NCBI RefSeq assembly: GCF_033239625.1
Contig: NZ_BTCK01000024.1
Coordinates: forward strand, 30,683-94,682
Direction: 5' to 3'
Source of the DNA: Paenibacillus_T sp033239625
GTDB lineage: Bacteria > Bacillota > Bacilli > Paenibacillales > Paenibacillaceae
Length of the DNA stretch: 64,000 bases
The translations under genes and the position numbers were made by a program. The notes under the pieces are model-generated. The model made no database searches, was not told the origin of the DNA, and worked only from the letters and a program-made list of their open reading frames with translations. Below are positions 16,482 to 25,925 of the stretch, piece by piece; the stretch's first letter is position 1; each line of letters begins with the position of its first letter.

Positions 16482-18995
16482 ATGAAGCCATGGATGAATC
16501 GCTCGCTTGATACGCAGCAGCGAGTGGAGGCGCTGCTCGCAGCGATGTCGCTGGAGGACAAGCTTGCGCTGATGAACGGCGGCAAGCCGAACGAAGAGCT
16601 TGGCATTCCTGCCTTGAAGCTGAACGATGGACCAGGCGGCGTGACAGGCCCGCATGAAACGGTAGGCACGCAGCTACCTGCCCCGATCGCGCTAGGAGCC
16701 ACTTTCAATCCGCAGGCCGCCCGCCTATATGGCGAAACCATAGGCAAGGACGCACAGGAGAGAGGAACCTCGCTGCTGCTCGGACCAACCGTCAATATTG
16801 CCCGCACACCGTTGAACGGACGAACCTTCGAGGGCTACGGCGAAGATCCGTTGCTGTCGGCGGCGACGGGCACCGCTGTCATTCAAGGCATTCAGGAACA
16901 AGGCGTCATGACCTGCGTGAAGCATTATGCGGCGAACAATCAGGAGGTGGACCGTCTCTCCCAGAACAGCATCATCGATGAGCGGACGCTAAGAGAAATC
17001 TATCTTCCAGCCTTCGAGGCGGCAGTACGAGAGGGGAATGCCGCGTCCATCATGTCCTCCTACAATCGGATCAATGGGACATACGGCTCCGAGAATACGT
17101 TTCTGCTGCGTCAGGTGCTAAAGGACAACTGGCAGTTTGACGGCTTCGTCGTTTCTGACTTCCTGGCGACACAGAGCACCGTCCCCTCTATATACGCTGG
17201 TCTCGACTACGAGCTCACGATCCCGCATAAGCGGTTCTATGGCGAGCCGCTGAAGCAAGCCGTGGCTGACGGCCAAGTGTCCATAGCGATGATTGACGAT
17301 AGCGCAGGACGGATACTCGGCCAGATGTTCAACTTCGGCTTCTTCGATCGCGAGCGGGAGGCAGCGCCGCAAGACAATGCCGTCTATACCAAGCATGATG
17401 AAGAGGCGCTTTATCTAGCAGAAGAATCCATCGTCCTTTTGCAAAATAACAACGTCCTGCCGCTGGCACCAGTCGGAGGTACGATCGCCGTCATCGGACA
17501 AGCTGCCGCCAACCCCATAGCATCCGGCGGCGGCAGCGCCCATGTCCCGAACGCCAGCGTCGATACTCCGCTAGCGGCGATTCAGCGCCGTGCCGGCACC
17601 GCAACGCGTGTGGCCTACGCGCCAGGAACCGCGCCTGTTCCAGTCGGGCCTTCGTTCATCTATCCATCGCCGAACGCAGGCTTGACGATTCCGCCGGAGG
17701 CATTCGAGAACGGTCTCCAGATGTCGTCCTACGATTCATCGGACCTGAGCGGCGAGCCAACAAGTATGCGCTCCATGCCGCACCTTCGTCTGAACTGGCA
17801 GTTCGACGGCGTGCCGCACACGGCATCGGCGAAGTGGACAGGCTCGCTGATACCAAGCGCCAGCGCCGAATACACCTTCTACGTTCCCTCATCTGGCGGA
17901 ACCCGTCTCTACATCGCCGGAGAGCTCGTCCTTGATAACTGGGAATTCCAATCGTTCTATTCAATCGGAAGGAAGCGCTTGGAAGCTGGTATAAGCGTGA
18001 ATGTCGAAGTGCACTATAAGGCTGTTAATGGAGAGGCCGCGTCGCTTCCCTCTATCGCATTGGAATGGTATGCGGGATGCGACGAGCATCTAATAGAAGA
18101 AGCCGTTCGAACCGCAAGCGCTGCGGATACGGCAATCGTGTTCGTGAACGACTACATGACCGAGAACTTCGACAAACCGGATTTGAACTTGCCAGGGAAG
18201 CAAGATCAATTGATTGCGGCCGTTGCGGCTGCCAATCCGAAGACGATAGTCGTGCTCAATACAGGCGGACCTGTTGCGATGCCGTGGCTGGAACAAGTCG
18301 CTGCGGCAATCGAAGCATGGTATCCGGGACAACAAGGCGGGGAGGCCATTGCGAAGGTGTTGTTCGGCGATACGAATCCTTCAGGCCGCTTGCCGATCAG
18401 CTTCCCAACGTCAGAACGGCAAGGCCCGCTGACGAGCAAGGGACAATACCCGGGCATCGGGCTCGACACCGTCTATTCCGAGAAACTGAAGGTCGGCTAC
18501 CGTTGGTTCACTGACGAACAAGAAGAGCCGCTGTTCCCATTCGGGCACGGTTTATCGTATACGTCATTCCGTTACTCCGCGCTCGAGATTAAGCAGGTAG
18601 AGAACGAAGGTCTCCCGTGCGTACAGGTCGCATTCGACGTATCCAACGTCGGCGAACGTGATGGTCAAGCGGTTCCGCAGCTGTATGTCCGATACCCAAG
18701 CAGCGCCGGTGAACCGCCAGTCCAATTGAGGAACTACGCTAAGCTTGAAGCAGCGGCGGGCGGCACCATTCGTGCGTCTATGCTGCTCACCCCGCGATCG
18801 TTCAGCACGTGGAACGCGGAGCGAAGCAGATGGGAAGTGCCGGAGGGAGCGTTCGTCATCCGGATCGGCGAATCATCCGCACGAATCGTACTGGAGGCCG
18901 AAGTCGCGCCTTCCCGTGAGATTGCAGAAGCAGCCGAGCAATGCGAGAGTGTGCTGCATGGCTTGGCGGATATGAGCGCTTCCTATATAGGATAG
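16482..18995 (+). CDS. Glycoside hydrolase family 3 beta-glycosidase with PA14 insert
   Basis: 837 residues, cytoplasmic (no signal). The GH3 N-terminal domain holds LNDGPGGVTG, KHYAANNQE (residues 147-155) and the nucleophile segment GFVVSDF, with Asp226 as the expected nucleophile. The C-terminal domain (about 310-400 and 550-700) is interrupted by a PA14-type carbohydrate-binding insert (about 415-545, with LYIAGELVLDNW), as in beta-glucosidase KglB-type enzymes, and a fibronectin-like tail follows (GHGLSYTSF, then AFDVSNVGERDGQAVPQLYV). It should hydrolyse beta-linked gluco- or xylo-oligosaccharides taken up by the cell. It is divergent from its presumed AraC regulator. Confidence 0.95.
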   Translation: MKPWMNRSLDTQQRVEALLAAMSLEDKLALMNGGKPNEELGIPALKLNDGPGGVTGPHETVGTQLPAPIALGATFNPQAARLYGETIGKDAQERGTSLLLGPTVNIARTPLNGRTFEGYGEDPLLSAATGTAVIQGIQEQGVMTCVKHYAANNQEVDRLSQNSIIDERTLREIYLPAFEAAVREGNAASIMSSYNRINGTYGSENTFLLRQVLKDNWQFDGFVVSDFLATQSTVPSIYAGLDYELTIPHKRFYGEPLKQAVADGQVSIAMIDDSAGRILGQMFNFGFFDREREAAPQDNAVYTKHDEEALYLAEESIVLLQNNNVLPLAPVGGTIAVIGQAAANPIASGGGSAHVPNASVDTPLAAIQRRAGTATRVAYAPGTAPVPVGPSFIYPSPNAGLTIPPEAFENGLQMSSYDSSDLSGEPTSMRSMPHLRLNWQFDGVPHTASAKWTGSLIPSASAEYTFYVPSSGGTRLYIAGELVLDNWEFQSFYSIGRKRLEAGISVNVEVHYKAVNGEAASLPSIALEWYAGCDEHLIEEAVRTASAADTAIVFVNDYMTENFDKPDLNLPGKQDQLIAAVAAANPKTIVVLNTGGPVAMPWLEQVAAAIEAWYPGQQGGEAIAKVLFGDTNPSGRLPISFPTSERQGPLTSKGQYPGIGLDTVYSEKLKVGYRWFTDEQEEPLFPFGHGLSYTSFRYSALEIKQVENEGLPCVQVAFDVSNVGERDGQAVPQLYVRYPSSAGEPPVQLRNYAKLEAAAGGTIRASMLLTPRSFSTWNAERSRWEVPEGAFVIRIGESSARIVLEAEVAPSREIAEAAEQCESVLHGLADMSASYIG

Positions 18996-19012
18996 CGATA
19001 ATAAATCGAGGA

Positions 19013-19060
19013 GAGCTGTCCTAGCTGCATGTAAAATGCACTGGAGACAGCTTTACTTGT
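19013..19060 (+). terminator. Possible weak terminator after GH3 gene
   Basis: An AGCTGTC ... GACAGCT stem with an inner TGCAT/ATGCA stem, followed by TTTACTT. The T-run is poor. Confidence 0.45.
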
Positions 19061-19254
19061 TCTCATGAAGGCTGTCGTTCAAGCTTGCATGGATGTCAGT
19101 TTCCTGCGCCGGCCGGGGCACTCGTTCGTCTTGCACCCAAAAAAACCAGACATGCCACCTGAAAAATGTGCGCCGTGATAATCCGTATGTATTCGTTTAC
19201 AATGGATAAATCAACTCTTATTACAGGCCAAACGGCCACAGGAGCTCAAGCAGG

Positions 19255-21027
19255 ATGCGTTCATATTCTCTTATTTCGCTTCTTAAGCAGTTTCGCCCTC
19301 GCAGACTGCGTACACGAATATTGCTCGCTGTCGTACTGTTGTCCGTGCCGCCGCTTATTATTCTTGGCGCGATTTCGGTCAACATCTCGAAGGATACGAT
19401 CGTGCATAACCATCTGGACAACAACGAGCATAACTTGAAGACGGCTAGCGAGGTTGCAGACCTGTTGTTTCGCAATGTCATTAACATGCATCGATTGATA
19501 CTGGCGAATGACCAGCTCCGCGAGGAGCTCAAGGCAAGCGCGGAACAAGATGGTCATGTGCTTGATATACGGACGGCTAATCGTCTTCAAAATATGGTCG
19601 TGCGCAATCTGATCGATACGCGCCATATCGACTCCATTTGTTTATTCGATAGAGGTTATCACTCCGTCTGTTACGGAAGCGTCGATGCCAATGCAGGCAT
19701 CTATGCGGACGAGCCCAGCCGCTCGATGATCGGCCAGACGGATTGGTACAAGCGGGCCGCCGCCGCAGGCGGCAAGGAGGTTTTCTTCAGCTACAACGTG
19801 CTGCAATCCAGCACATCGCGCAATCCGAGCGATTCCTTCTCCAGCGTGAAGCTGCTTCGCGATCCGACGAATTTCCGTCCGATCGGGCTGCTGGTCATCA
19901 ACCTGAAGAGCACCATATTCGAGCAGGCGATGAATGATGAAGAGGACAGCGGGTTTATCGTGCTGGACACAACGGGTTATGTCACGCGCAGCGTGTATGC
20001 GCAGAACGCCTCGATCTCGGGGCTGATCAATTGGGATGATAACGAAACAGCGGTGCTTCGCAATCTGCATGAGCACGGCTATCTCACGGTCGGTTATCGC
20101 AATTCGACGACGGATTGGACCTTCCTCCATGTCGTGAAAGCGAGTGTGCTGCTGCAGGATTCCAATCGAATTACGACGGTCACGATGCTGATCGCCGCGT
20201 TCATTGCATTGGTTGCGATACTGTTATCGTTGTTCGTATCCGGCAGCATTACAAGGCCGCTGCTTCAATTGAAGAAAATGATGGTGGACTGGTCCAAAGG
20301 CTCCGGCACGTCCGTGCAGGAGACGTCATTCGAGGAGGATGAAGTTGGCGCGATCGGCGAAACGTTTCGGAAAATTTCGTCCGAAAACAAACTGCTGAAC
20401 GAGCGGCTCATTCATTCGCAGTTGAAGGAGCGGGAGGCGGAGCTTCGAACGCTGCAGGCGCAGATCAAGCCGCATTTTCTATACAACACGCTGGATTCGA
20501 TCTATTGGATGGCGATTCTGCAGAACAACGCCGATATCGCGAAGATGACGGTCGCGCTGTCCGAAAGCTTCAAGATCAGCTTGAACAAAGGCAAGGAAAC
20601 GATTCCGGTATTCCGCGAGCTGGAGCATATCGAGCACTACATGACCATTCAGAACTTGCGCTATAAGTCCCGTTTCCGATACATCGTCGATGTCGATCAG
20701 GAGCTGATGAGTCTGGAGATCTTGAAGCTCATTCTGCAGCCGCTGGTCGAGAACGCGATCTATCATGGACTGGAGCCGAAGATCGGCGAAGGGACGATTC
20801 GACTGACGGGAACGATGGAAGACGGCACGGCTATCTTCACAGTCGAAGATGATGGTGTCGGGATGGCGGATACGAGCGTAACAGAGAAGGGATATGGCCT
20901 GACGAACGTGAAGGAGCGCATTATGCTCTATTACGGACATCGAAGCTCGCTCCAAGTAAGCAGCGAACTCGGAAGAGGCACGACCGTCGAGATTCGATTC
21001 CGGCCAAATGAAATCAGAGAGGTTTGA
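19255..21027 (+). CDS. YesM-type sensor histidine kinase
   Basis: 590 residues. A membrane helix at about 24-45, an extracellular sensor of about 250 residues, a second helix at about 302-325, a HAMP linker, then the HisKA_7TM/His_kinase block with QIKPHFLYNTLDSIYW (phospho-acceptor His407) and an ATPase domain with LQPLVENAIYHG (N-box Asn500) and GVGM and GYGLTNVKERI. This class senses extracellular sugars or binding proteins in Paenibacillus and pairs with an AraC-type response regulator. The partner begins 6 bases after the stop codon. Confidence 0.95.
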   Translation: MRSYSLISLLKQFRPRRLRTRILLAVVLLSVPPLIILGAISVNISKDTIVHNHLDNNEHNLKTASEVADLLFRNVINMHRLILANDQLREELKASAEQDGHVLDIRTANRLQNMVVRNLIDTRHIDSICLFDRGYHSVCYGSVDANAGIYADEPSRSMIGQTDWYKRAAAAGGKEVFFSYNVLQSSTSRNPSDSFSSVKLLRDPTNFRPIGLLVINLKSTIFEQAMNDEEDSGFIVLDTTGYVTRSVYAQNASISGLINWDDNETAVLRNLHEHGYLTVGYRNSTTDWTFLHVVKASVLLQDSNRITTVTMLIAAFIALVAILLSLFVSGSITRPLLQLKKMMVDWSKGSGTSVQETSFEEDEVGAIGETFRKISSENKLLNERLIHSQLKEREAELRTLQAQIKPHFLYNTLDSIYWMAILQNNADIAKMTVALSESFKISLNKGKETIPVFRELEHIEHYMTIQNLRYKSRFRYIVDVDQELMSLEILKLILQPLVENAIYHGLEPKIGEGTIRLTGTMEDGTAIFTVEDDGVGMADTSVTEKGYGLTNVKERIMLYYGHRSSLQVSSELGRGTTVEIRFRPNEIREV

Positions 21028-21032
21028 GAGCC

Positions 21033-22532
21033 ATGCTAAAGGCCGTTATATTCGATGATGAATATATTGTGACGCAAGGTCTTCAAATGATGGTGGATTG
21101 GTCCAAATACGGCATTCAGCTTGTCGGCACCGCTGCGGATGGCCTCTCGGCCGGGCAGATGGTTCGGGAGCTGCAGCCGGATATTGTGATGACGGACATC
21201 CGTATGCCTGGTTTAACTGGGCTTGAGCTGATCGAGCAGATCATGAAGGAGAAGCCGGACACGGCATGCATCGTCTTCAGCGGCTTCAACGAATTCGAAT
21301 ATATCCGCACAGCGCTTAAGCTTGGCGTCATCGATTACTTAGACAAGCCGATCACGCTTGAGAAAATCGACGAGGCGCTCCAGCGGACGATCGCCCGGAT
21401 CGGCCGACAGCAGGAGCATGTCCAGTTGCGAACGCAGCTGGAAGCCAATAAGGATGCGCTGCTGGAGAAGGCCGCGCTTGATCTGCTGCTGCTTGGGGAG
21501 GAAGCCGTTCCCGCCTGGCGGGCGGCGTTCGGCGAACCGAATGCAGAGCGGGCGGCTGGCGTTACCGTACTGGCGGCGACAGGCCGCGGGGAGCGGCTCG
21601 ATGAACATTCATCCTACCGGATCATCTCCTTCCCTTACGGCAAAGAGTGGGTCAGCGTCGTCATCCATTACGAGCTTCCAGCCGATGAATTATGGGAGCA
21701 TTTGACACTGTTGTCGCTGCAGATGCAGGTGACGATCGGGTCGGGGCAGACGTATACGAATATCGCCGAAGCAGGTCTGAGCTACAAGGAAGCATTGCGT
21801 GCGCTGCGCTACGCCGTCTTCTTGGAGGAGAAGGGCTGGACAAGGTTCGTGCCTGTCGAAGAGCATCTGCCGAGCGGTCTGACGGAGCGGGAGGAAGAGA
21901 TCGTCTTCTGCATGCGAACGGGCAATAAAGAAGGACTGCTGCGGCAGCTGGATCAATACAAGCATGAAGTGGAGATACAGCGACTAAGTCCGGAGCAGGT
22001 CGAGCAGGAAGTGCTGAAGCTGGCTTACATCGGCTATCAAGTGGCGAGGGAATCGGGCAGGGACGCTAAGCAGCAGGCAAATGTGTCATACCGCGAGCTG
22101 GGCGAGATGACTTCCCGGGACCAGATGTTCGAGTGGCTGCAGGAGCAGATGGAGATGCTTCACAACTTCATGAAGGAAGATAAGCAAGCGACGAGCCACA
22201 ATGCAGTGGAGAAGGCGATTGTTTTCATTGAACAGAATTACTCGCAGTCCTGCACCTTGCAGGAGGTGGCGGAGCATGTCGGCATGAATGCGACCTACTT
22301 CAGCCTGCTGTTTAAGGAGAAGGTCGGGCTTTCCTATATCAAATATGTGACCAAGCTGCGCATGGAACAAGCGAAGATGCTGCTGCTCAAGGGCATGCTG
22401 GTCAACGATGTGAGCAAGAAGGTCGGGTATTTTAACTATCGGCATTTCACCGAGCAGTTCAAGAAATATACAGGCGTCACGCCAAGCCAATATCGGGAAG
22501 GGCATGTCACCGCGAAGGTTAGCGATGAATAG
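21033..22532 (+). CDS. YesN-type response regulator with AraC HTH
   Basis: 499 residues from the ATG at 21033 (GAGAGG upstream); a TTG at 21024 overlapping the kinase stop is the alternative. The receiver domain (residues 1-125) has the acidic pair near DDE (9-10) and phospho-acceptor Asp55 in IVMTDIRMP. A linker of about 260 residues follows, then a C-terminal AraC double helix-turn-helix (about 395-495: LQEVAEHVGMNATYFSLLFK, VGYFNYRHFTEQFKKYTGVT). It should activate sugar-uptake genes on phosphorylation by the kinase encoded just upstream. Confidence 0.95.
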   Translation: MLKAVIFDDEYIVTQGLQMMVDWSKYGIQLVGTAADGLSAGQMVRELQPDIVMTDIRMPGLTGLELIEQIMKEKPDTACIVFSGFNEFEYIRTALKLGVIDYLDKPITLEKIDEALQRTIARIGRQQEHVQLRTQLEANKDALLEKAALDLLLLGEEAVPAWRAAFGEPNAERAAGVTVLAATGRGERLDEHSSYRIISFPYGKEWVSVVIHYELPADELWEHLTLLSLQMQVTIGSGQTYTNIAEAGLSYKEALRALRYAVFLEEKGWTRFVPVEEHLPSGLTEREEEIVFCMRTGNKEGLLRQLDQYKHEVEIQRLSPEQVEQEVLKLAYIGYQVARESGRDAKQQANVSYRELGEMTSRDQMFEWLQEQMEMLHNFMKEDKQATSHNAVEKAIVFIEQNYSQSCTLQEVAEHVGMNATYFSLLFKEKVGLSYIKYVTKLRMEQAKMLLLKGMLVNDVSKKVGYFNYRHFTEQFKKYTGVTPSQYREGHVTAKVSDE

Positions 22533-22545
22533 GAGGTGCTCCGCC

Positions 22546-23859
22546 ATGCTGAAGCCCGCGGCGGCATTATGCCTTATTATGGTCTGCTGTCTGCTTCTCG
22601 CATCCTGCGGAGGCAGCAGCTCTTATATGTCGGACAAGCAGAACACGATCTCGGATCCGGAGCGGACGATTCATTTTGTGTCATCGGATCTGGAGGAGCA
22701 GCAGCCGAGGATAATAAGCGAGCAGGCGCGTGCGTATGAGAAGCAGCATCCGACGGTGAGGTATGAGTTCGAGAACGTGAATACATCGGATCTTGTGCAA
22801 AAGATACAGCTATTAGCCGCTAGCAACGATCTGCCGGAGATCTTCTCCTACGAATCGGGCAGGCCTCTTGAGCAACTGGCCGATAACGGCCTTGTTCTCG
22901 ACATTGAGAGGCTGTTCGATGAGATCGGACTTCAGCATGAACTGAATCCGGCTGCCGTCAAGCTTCTCAAGTCGATGGTGCGCGGCAAGGGGATGTACGC
23001 GCTGCCGCTTGAGATCAATATCGAAGGCTTCTGGTACAACAAGGACTTGTTTGCTCGATACGGATTGCCGGAGCCGGAGACATGGGACGATCTGATGCAT
23101 GCTGCCGAAGTGTTCCAGAGCAATGGCATTCAGCCGTTTGCGCTGTCAGGCGCACAGAAGTGGCCGATTACCCGTCTCATTAACGGCTATGTCATTCGCA
23201 AATACGGCTACGATGTGATGCAGAGGGTCGATCGCAAGGAGATCAAGGTAACCGATCCGGGTTTTGTTGAAGCTGCTGCGATCGTGCAGCGGATGGCGCT
23301 GCAAGGCTACTTCGGGAAGAATGTGAACCGAATCGAGATGGATGAAGCGTCAGAATTGTTCCTGCAAGGGAAAGCGGCCATGTTCTACACCGGCAGCTGG
23401 AGCGTTCGGGACTTCAACAACCCGGACAAGAACCATATCGGCACCGATGCGATTGGTTTGTTCAACATACCGCTCGTTCCAGAAGGGAAGGGAACCCGAG
23501 ACGATTGGCTGATGAACGCAGGTCTGACGACTTCTCTATCGGCTGCTGCATACGACGATACGATGAAGGAATGGCTGAAGGCGGTATTCACCGGCTACGG
23601 CGACAAAGCGATGGCCGAGAACGGCGTCATCACAGGCTTTAACGTGCAGCATATGCCTTCCGACATACCGATGCTGACGCAGATGGCGCAATCGACGATC
23701 GACAGCGTCAAGAACGGCGCTTTATGGTTTGAAGCGTTATTCGATTCGGAGACGCAGACCGTCGCATGGAATAATGCGCAGCTGCTCATCTCCAGCAGCG
23801 AGTATACGCCTAAGATGTATATGGAGGACCTGCAGGCAGCGCTGGATAAACAGCAATAA
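22546..23859 (+). CDS. Extracellular sugar-binding lipoprotein (family 1) without adjacent permease
   Basis: 437 residues from the ATG at 22546, 9 bases after TAGGAGG; upstream in-frame starts overlap the regulator gene and lack a ribosome site. Signal peptide with lipobox LLASC, then a solute-binding protein fold (IHFVSSDLEEQQPR, EIFSYESGRPLEQLADNGLV, LPLEINIEGFWYNKDLFARY, AAMFYTGSWSVRDFN). It is the third gene of a kinase-regulator-binding protein unit. No permease or ATPase genes follow, so it may act as the ligand-presenting partner of the sensor kinase or feed a transporter encoded elsewhere. It ends at a strong terminator. Confidence 0.93.
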   Translation: MLKPAAALCLIMVCCLLLASCGGSSSYMSDKQNTISDPERTIHFVSSDLEEQQPRIISEQARAYEKQHPTVRYEFENVNTSDLVQKIQLLAASNDLPEIFSYESGRPLEQLADNGLVLDIERLFDEIGLQHELNPAAVKLLKSMVRGKGMYALPLEINIEGFWYNKDLFARYGLPEPETWDDLMHAAEVFQSNGIQPFALSGAQKWPITRLINGYVIRKYGYDVMQRVDRKEIKVTDPGFVEAAAIVQRMALQGYFGKNVNRIEMDEASELFLQGKAAMFYTGSWSVRDFNNPDKNHIGTDAIGLFNIPLVPEGKGTRDDWLMNAGLTTSLSAAAYDDTMKEWLKAVFTGYGDKAMAENGVITGFNVQHMPSDIPMLTQMAQSTIDSVKNGALWFEALFDSETQTVAWNNAQLLISSSEYTPKMYMEDLQAALDKQQ

Positions 23860-23870
23860 CAAATGGGCAA

Positions 23871-23916
23871 AATCCCGCTCATGAATCCCGTCTCGATAAT
23901 GAGGCGGGATTTTTTG
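23871..23916 (+). terminator. Rho-independent terminator of YesMN/binding-protein unit
   Basis: Arms AATCCCGCTCAT and ATGAGGCGGGATT with one bulge, then six T. Confidence 0.9.
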
Positions 23917-24051
23917 CTATCTGAAGGCTGCATCCCTTTGCACGCTGCGGCTCGTCTAGAGCTATGAAGATATTATTTTCTCAAAAAAATATCGCTCTCG
24001 TGAAAAATAACCGTGTGCTCAGTTGTATTGAAAGTGAAAGGAGGTGCTGAG

Positions 24052-24549
24052 GTGTACAATTCATTCGAGCTCAATGAATCTGTGCGACGGGCCTTGGATC
24101 TTTATTCGCAAAGCTTAATACGGATTGCCTTCACGTACTTGAAGAACACGGCGGACGCGGAAGAAGTGGCGCAGGATGTATTCGTCGCTTATTTGCAGAA
24201 GCACCCCGTATTCGATAATGACGAACACGAGAAAGCTTGGCTCATCCGAGCGACCATTAATAAAAGCAAAAATAGGCTGAAGGCCGGGTGGTTCCGCAGC
24301 CGCAACCCGGTTCCCGAAGACCTGAGCTACCTCCCCAAGGAAGAGAGCGACGTTCTGCAGGCGGTGTTGGCTTTGGACAAGAAATATCGGCTCCCGATTC
24401 ATTTACACTATTACGAGGGCTATTCCATCCAGGAAATCGCGACGATTCTTGACGCCAAACCGGCCACGGTGGGGACTTGGATGGCGAGAGGGCGGGCGAT
24501 TCTCAAGGAGAAGATTGGAGGCATGGAGGATGAAGAAGTCTGTTTATAA
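24052..24549 (+). CDS. ECF-type RNA polymerase sigma factor
   Basis: 165 residues from the GTG at 24052, 6 bases after AAAGGAGG; an in-frame ATG at 24013 lacks this site. Region 2 spans about 10-70 (SLIRIAFTYLKNTADAEEVAQ, VFVAYLQ, HEKAWLIRATINKSKNR) and region 4 about 110-160 (LHYYEGYSIQEIATILDAKP, WMARGRAILKEK). It is a group 4 sigma factor. The next gene starts inside its last codons and encodes a single-pass membrane protein that is the likely anti-sigma factor, which suggests envelope-linked regulation. Confidence 0.95.
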   Translation: MYNSFELNESVRRALDLYSQSLIRIAFTYLKNTADAEEVAQDVFVAYLQKHPVFDNDEHEKAWLIRATINKSKNRLKAGWFRSRNPVPEDLSYLPKEESDVLQAVLALDKKYRLPIHLHYYEGYSIQEIATILDAKPATVGTWMARGRAILKEKIGGMEDEEVCL

Positions 24550-25057
24550 GTCCGCAATGTCCCATTTGAAGACGAGTGAGCATTTTCAAGAAGCAACCTA
24601 TAACAAATTAATCAATCATAAGGGGACGATGACTATGGAATTGGCGAAGAAGAGAAAAGTAATGGGCTGGACGGTTGGCATTGCGGCGTGCGCGGTGCTA
24701 GCGGTGGGCCTGATCACACTCAATCAGGACTCCCCGGCGTCGACGCCTTCGTCTCAACCTGCGGCTAACGTAACGACGAAGCCGCCGACCATGGGCAAGG
24801 TGGCGGTCAACATTGACGGCGTCATCTCAGAAGTAAGCGAGGACGGCAAGAGCTTCAAAGTCGGCGATCTGTGGGTGACCGTGACGCCGGAGACGAAGAT
24901 GGGCATCGACGGCCCAACGGCCGCTGAACCTTCCGAAGAGCTGCTGCAGAAGGAATTCAAAGTAGGGAACATCGTGTCCGGCTTCACGACCGATGACATC
25001 AGCACGGGCAAGGTCAACGCGACGAACATTTACAACAACATGGCTCCGCAGCAGTAG
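24530..25057 (+). CDS. Single-pass membrane protein, probable anti-sigma factor
   Basis: 175 residues from the ATG at 24530, which overlaps the sigma-factor gene by 20 bases (GGAGG next to the start). A 45-residue cytoplasmic N-terminus that could hold the sigma factor, one membrane helix (about 46-64), a Pro/Ser/Thr-rich linker and an extracellular beta domain of about 95 residues (GVISEVSEDGKSFKVGDLWV, FKVGNIVSGFTTDD) resembling OB-type DUF domains. Gene order and topology are those of ECF anti-sigma factors. No Zn-binding ASD motif is visible, so the assignment rests on context. Confidence 0.8.
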   Translation: MKKSVYKSAMSHLKTSEHFQEATYNKLINHKGTMTMELAKKRKVMGWTVGIAACAVLAVGLITLNQDSPASTPSSQPAANVTTKPPTMGKVAVNIDGVISEVSEDGKSFKVGDLWVTVTPETKMGIDGPTAAEPSEELLQKEFKVGNIVSGFTTDDISTGKVNATNIYNNMAPQQ

Positions 25058-25094
25058 AAATTCATCATAATATAATGGAATGAGAATGTGAGAG

Positions 25095-25120
25095 GAAGGA
25101 GGCTGGACGCCTCCTTCTGT
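25095..25120. terminator. Bidirectional hairpin terminator between convergent genes
   Basis: GAAGGAGGC / GCCTCCTTC stem between the anti-sigma gene and the convergent secreted-protein gene, with a short T-rich run on the plus side. Confidence 0.65.
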
Positions 25121-25139
25121 TCAATTGCGTGCCAATGAA

Positions 25140-25526
25140 TTAAGTGATCGGATAATTGGCCGATTTGCCGGCGTAGATCATGCTGAAGTTAGCTGCAATC
25201 TCGATGACAGTCCATCCTGAAGGCAGCGTATTGGATGTATACACATATAGTCCTTGACTCGGATTAGAGGACGTTAATGTGAGATAGACCGTTTGATATA
25301 CATAAGAACCTGGCGATCCGCTCATCAAAGTTGCTTTGACGGCAGTCGGTGCCTCGGATGAAGGCTGGTGGGTTTCGTCGTATGCATATATGCTGACTGT
25401 CAGCATCTTGTCGTTGAGAGAATCGTATAAATTAACATCGACCGTAGCAGCGAACACGGAGGCAGGAAGCACCAATAAAAGAGTCAAACACATTGCAAAT
25501 AGAAATCCTAATTTCTTCTTCATCAT
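25140..25526 (-). CDS. Small secreted protein of unknown function
   Basis: 128 residues from the ATG at 25526 (GAGGAGG 4 bases upstream; a second ATG is adjacent). The signal peptide ends SVFA-AT, giving a mature protein of about 100 residues rich in Ser, Thr, Tyr and Val, with no Cys, likely beta-sheet. No anchor motif, so probably released. No family recognised. Convergent with the sigma/anti-sigma pair. Confidence 0.8.
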   Translation of the reverse strand: MMKKKLGFLFAMCLTLLLVLPASVFAATVDVNLYDSLNDKMLTVSIYAYDETHQPSSEAPTAVKATLMSGSPGSYVYQTVYLTLTSSNPSQGLYVYTSNTLPSGWTVIEIAANFSMIYAGKSANYPIT

Positions 25527-25699
25527 AAATCCTCCTCTTGTAAATTGTCTAAACAATTGGACATCGTACCTACCGACAATAATCCTTTTCATGGTTATCT
25601 CTTAGCATGCACCACCATCCTTGTCATTGATGAATACGCTTACAATTTTAGACTATACAGACTCTGCTCCAAAAGATGCATTTATTTACATAACAACCA

Positions 25700-25820
25700 T
25701 TTGATTTCTAATTCCGAAATGACGAAAAAAGCTGTAAATAGGATCGATTGTTGCCTAAACGACCTGTTCAAGAGTAAAACCAATCAATCTCCAATCGATT
25801 ATAGAAACTCGTTTCATTAA
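25700..25820 (+). pseudogene. Remnant of AraC-type DNA-binding domain
   Basis: The frame ending TAA at 25818-25820 reads SEMTKKAVNRID, then CLNDLFKSKTNQSPIDYRNS, which matches the end of an AraC double helix-turn-helix (motif around F-x-N-x-x-x-F-K-x-x-T-x-x-S-P-x-x-Y-R) with the segment before NDLF shortened. No start, ribosome site or sensor domain remains. A short decayed copy. Confidence 0.5.
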
Positions 25821-25865
25821 AATCGTGTTAAGCTTTTCTAATGAGGTCTACCCACTGAAAATGAT

Positions 25866-25924
25866 AGATCTCCTCGAATCCTTGTAAATGCTTACAACTA
25901 CTACTATACAAGCAGAGGAGATCT
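25866..25924 (+). promoter_or_regulatory. Inverted repeat that can cover the ribosome site, with an operator-like palindrome in its loop
   Basis: AGATCTCCTC (25866-25875) is a perfect complement of GAGGAGATCT (25915-25924), the ribosome site of the gene starting at 25926. Between them lies the palindrome TTGTAAATGCTTACAA (25882-25897), which resembles a cre site with one mismatch in the CG core. Whether transcription starts upstream of the left arm is not known. Confidence 0.5.
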
Positions 25925-25925
25925 A

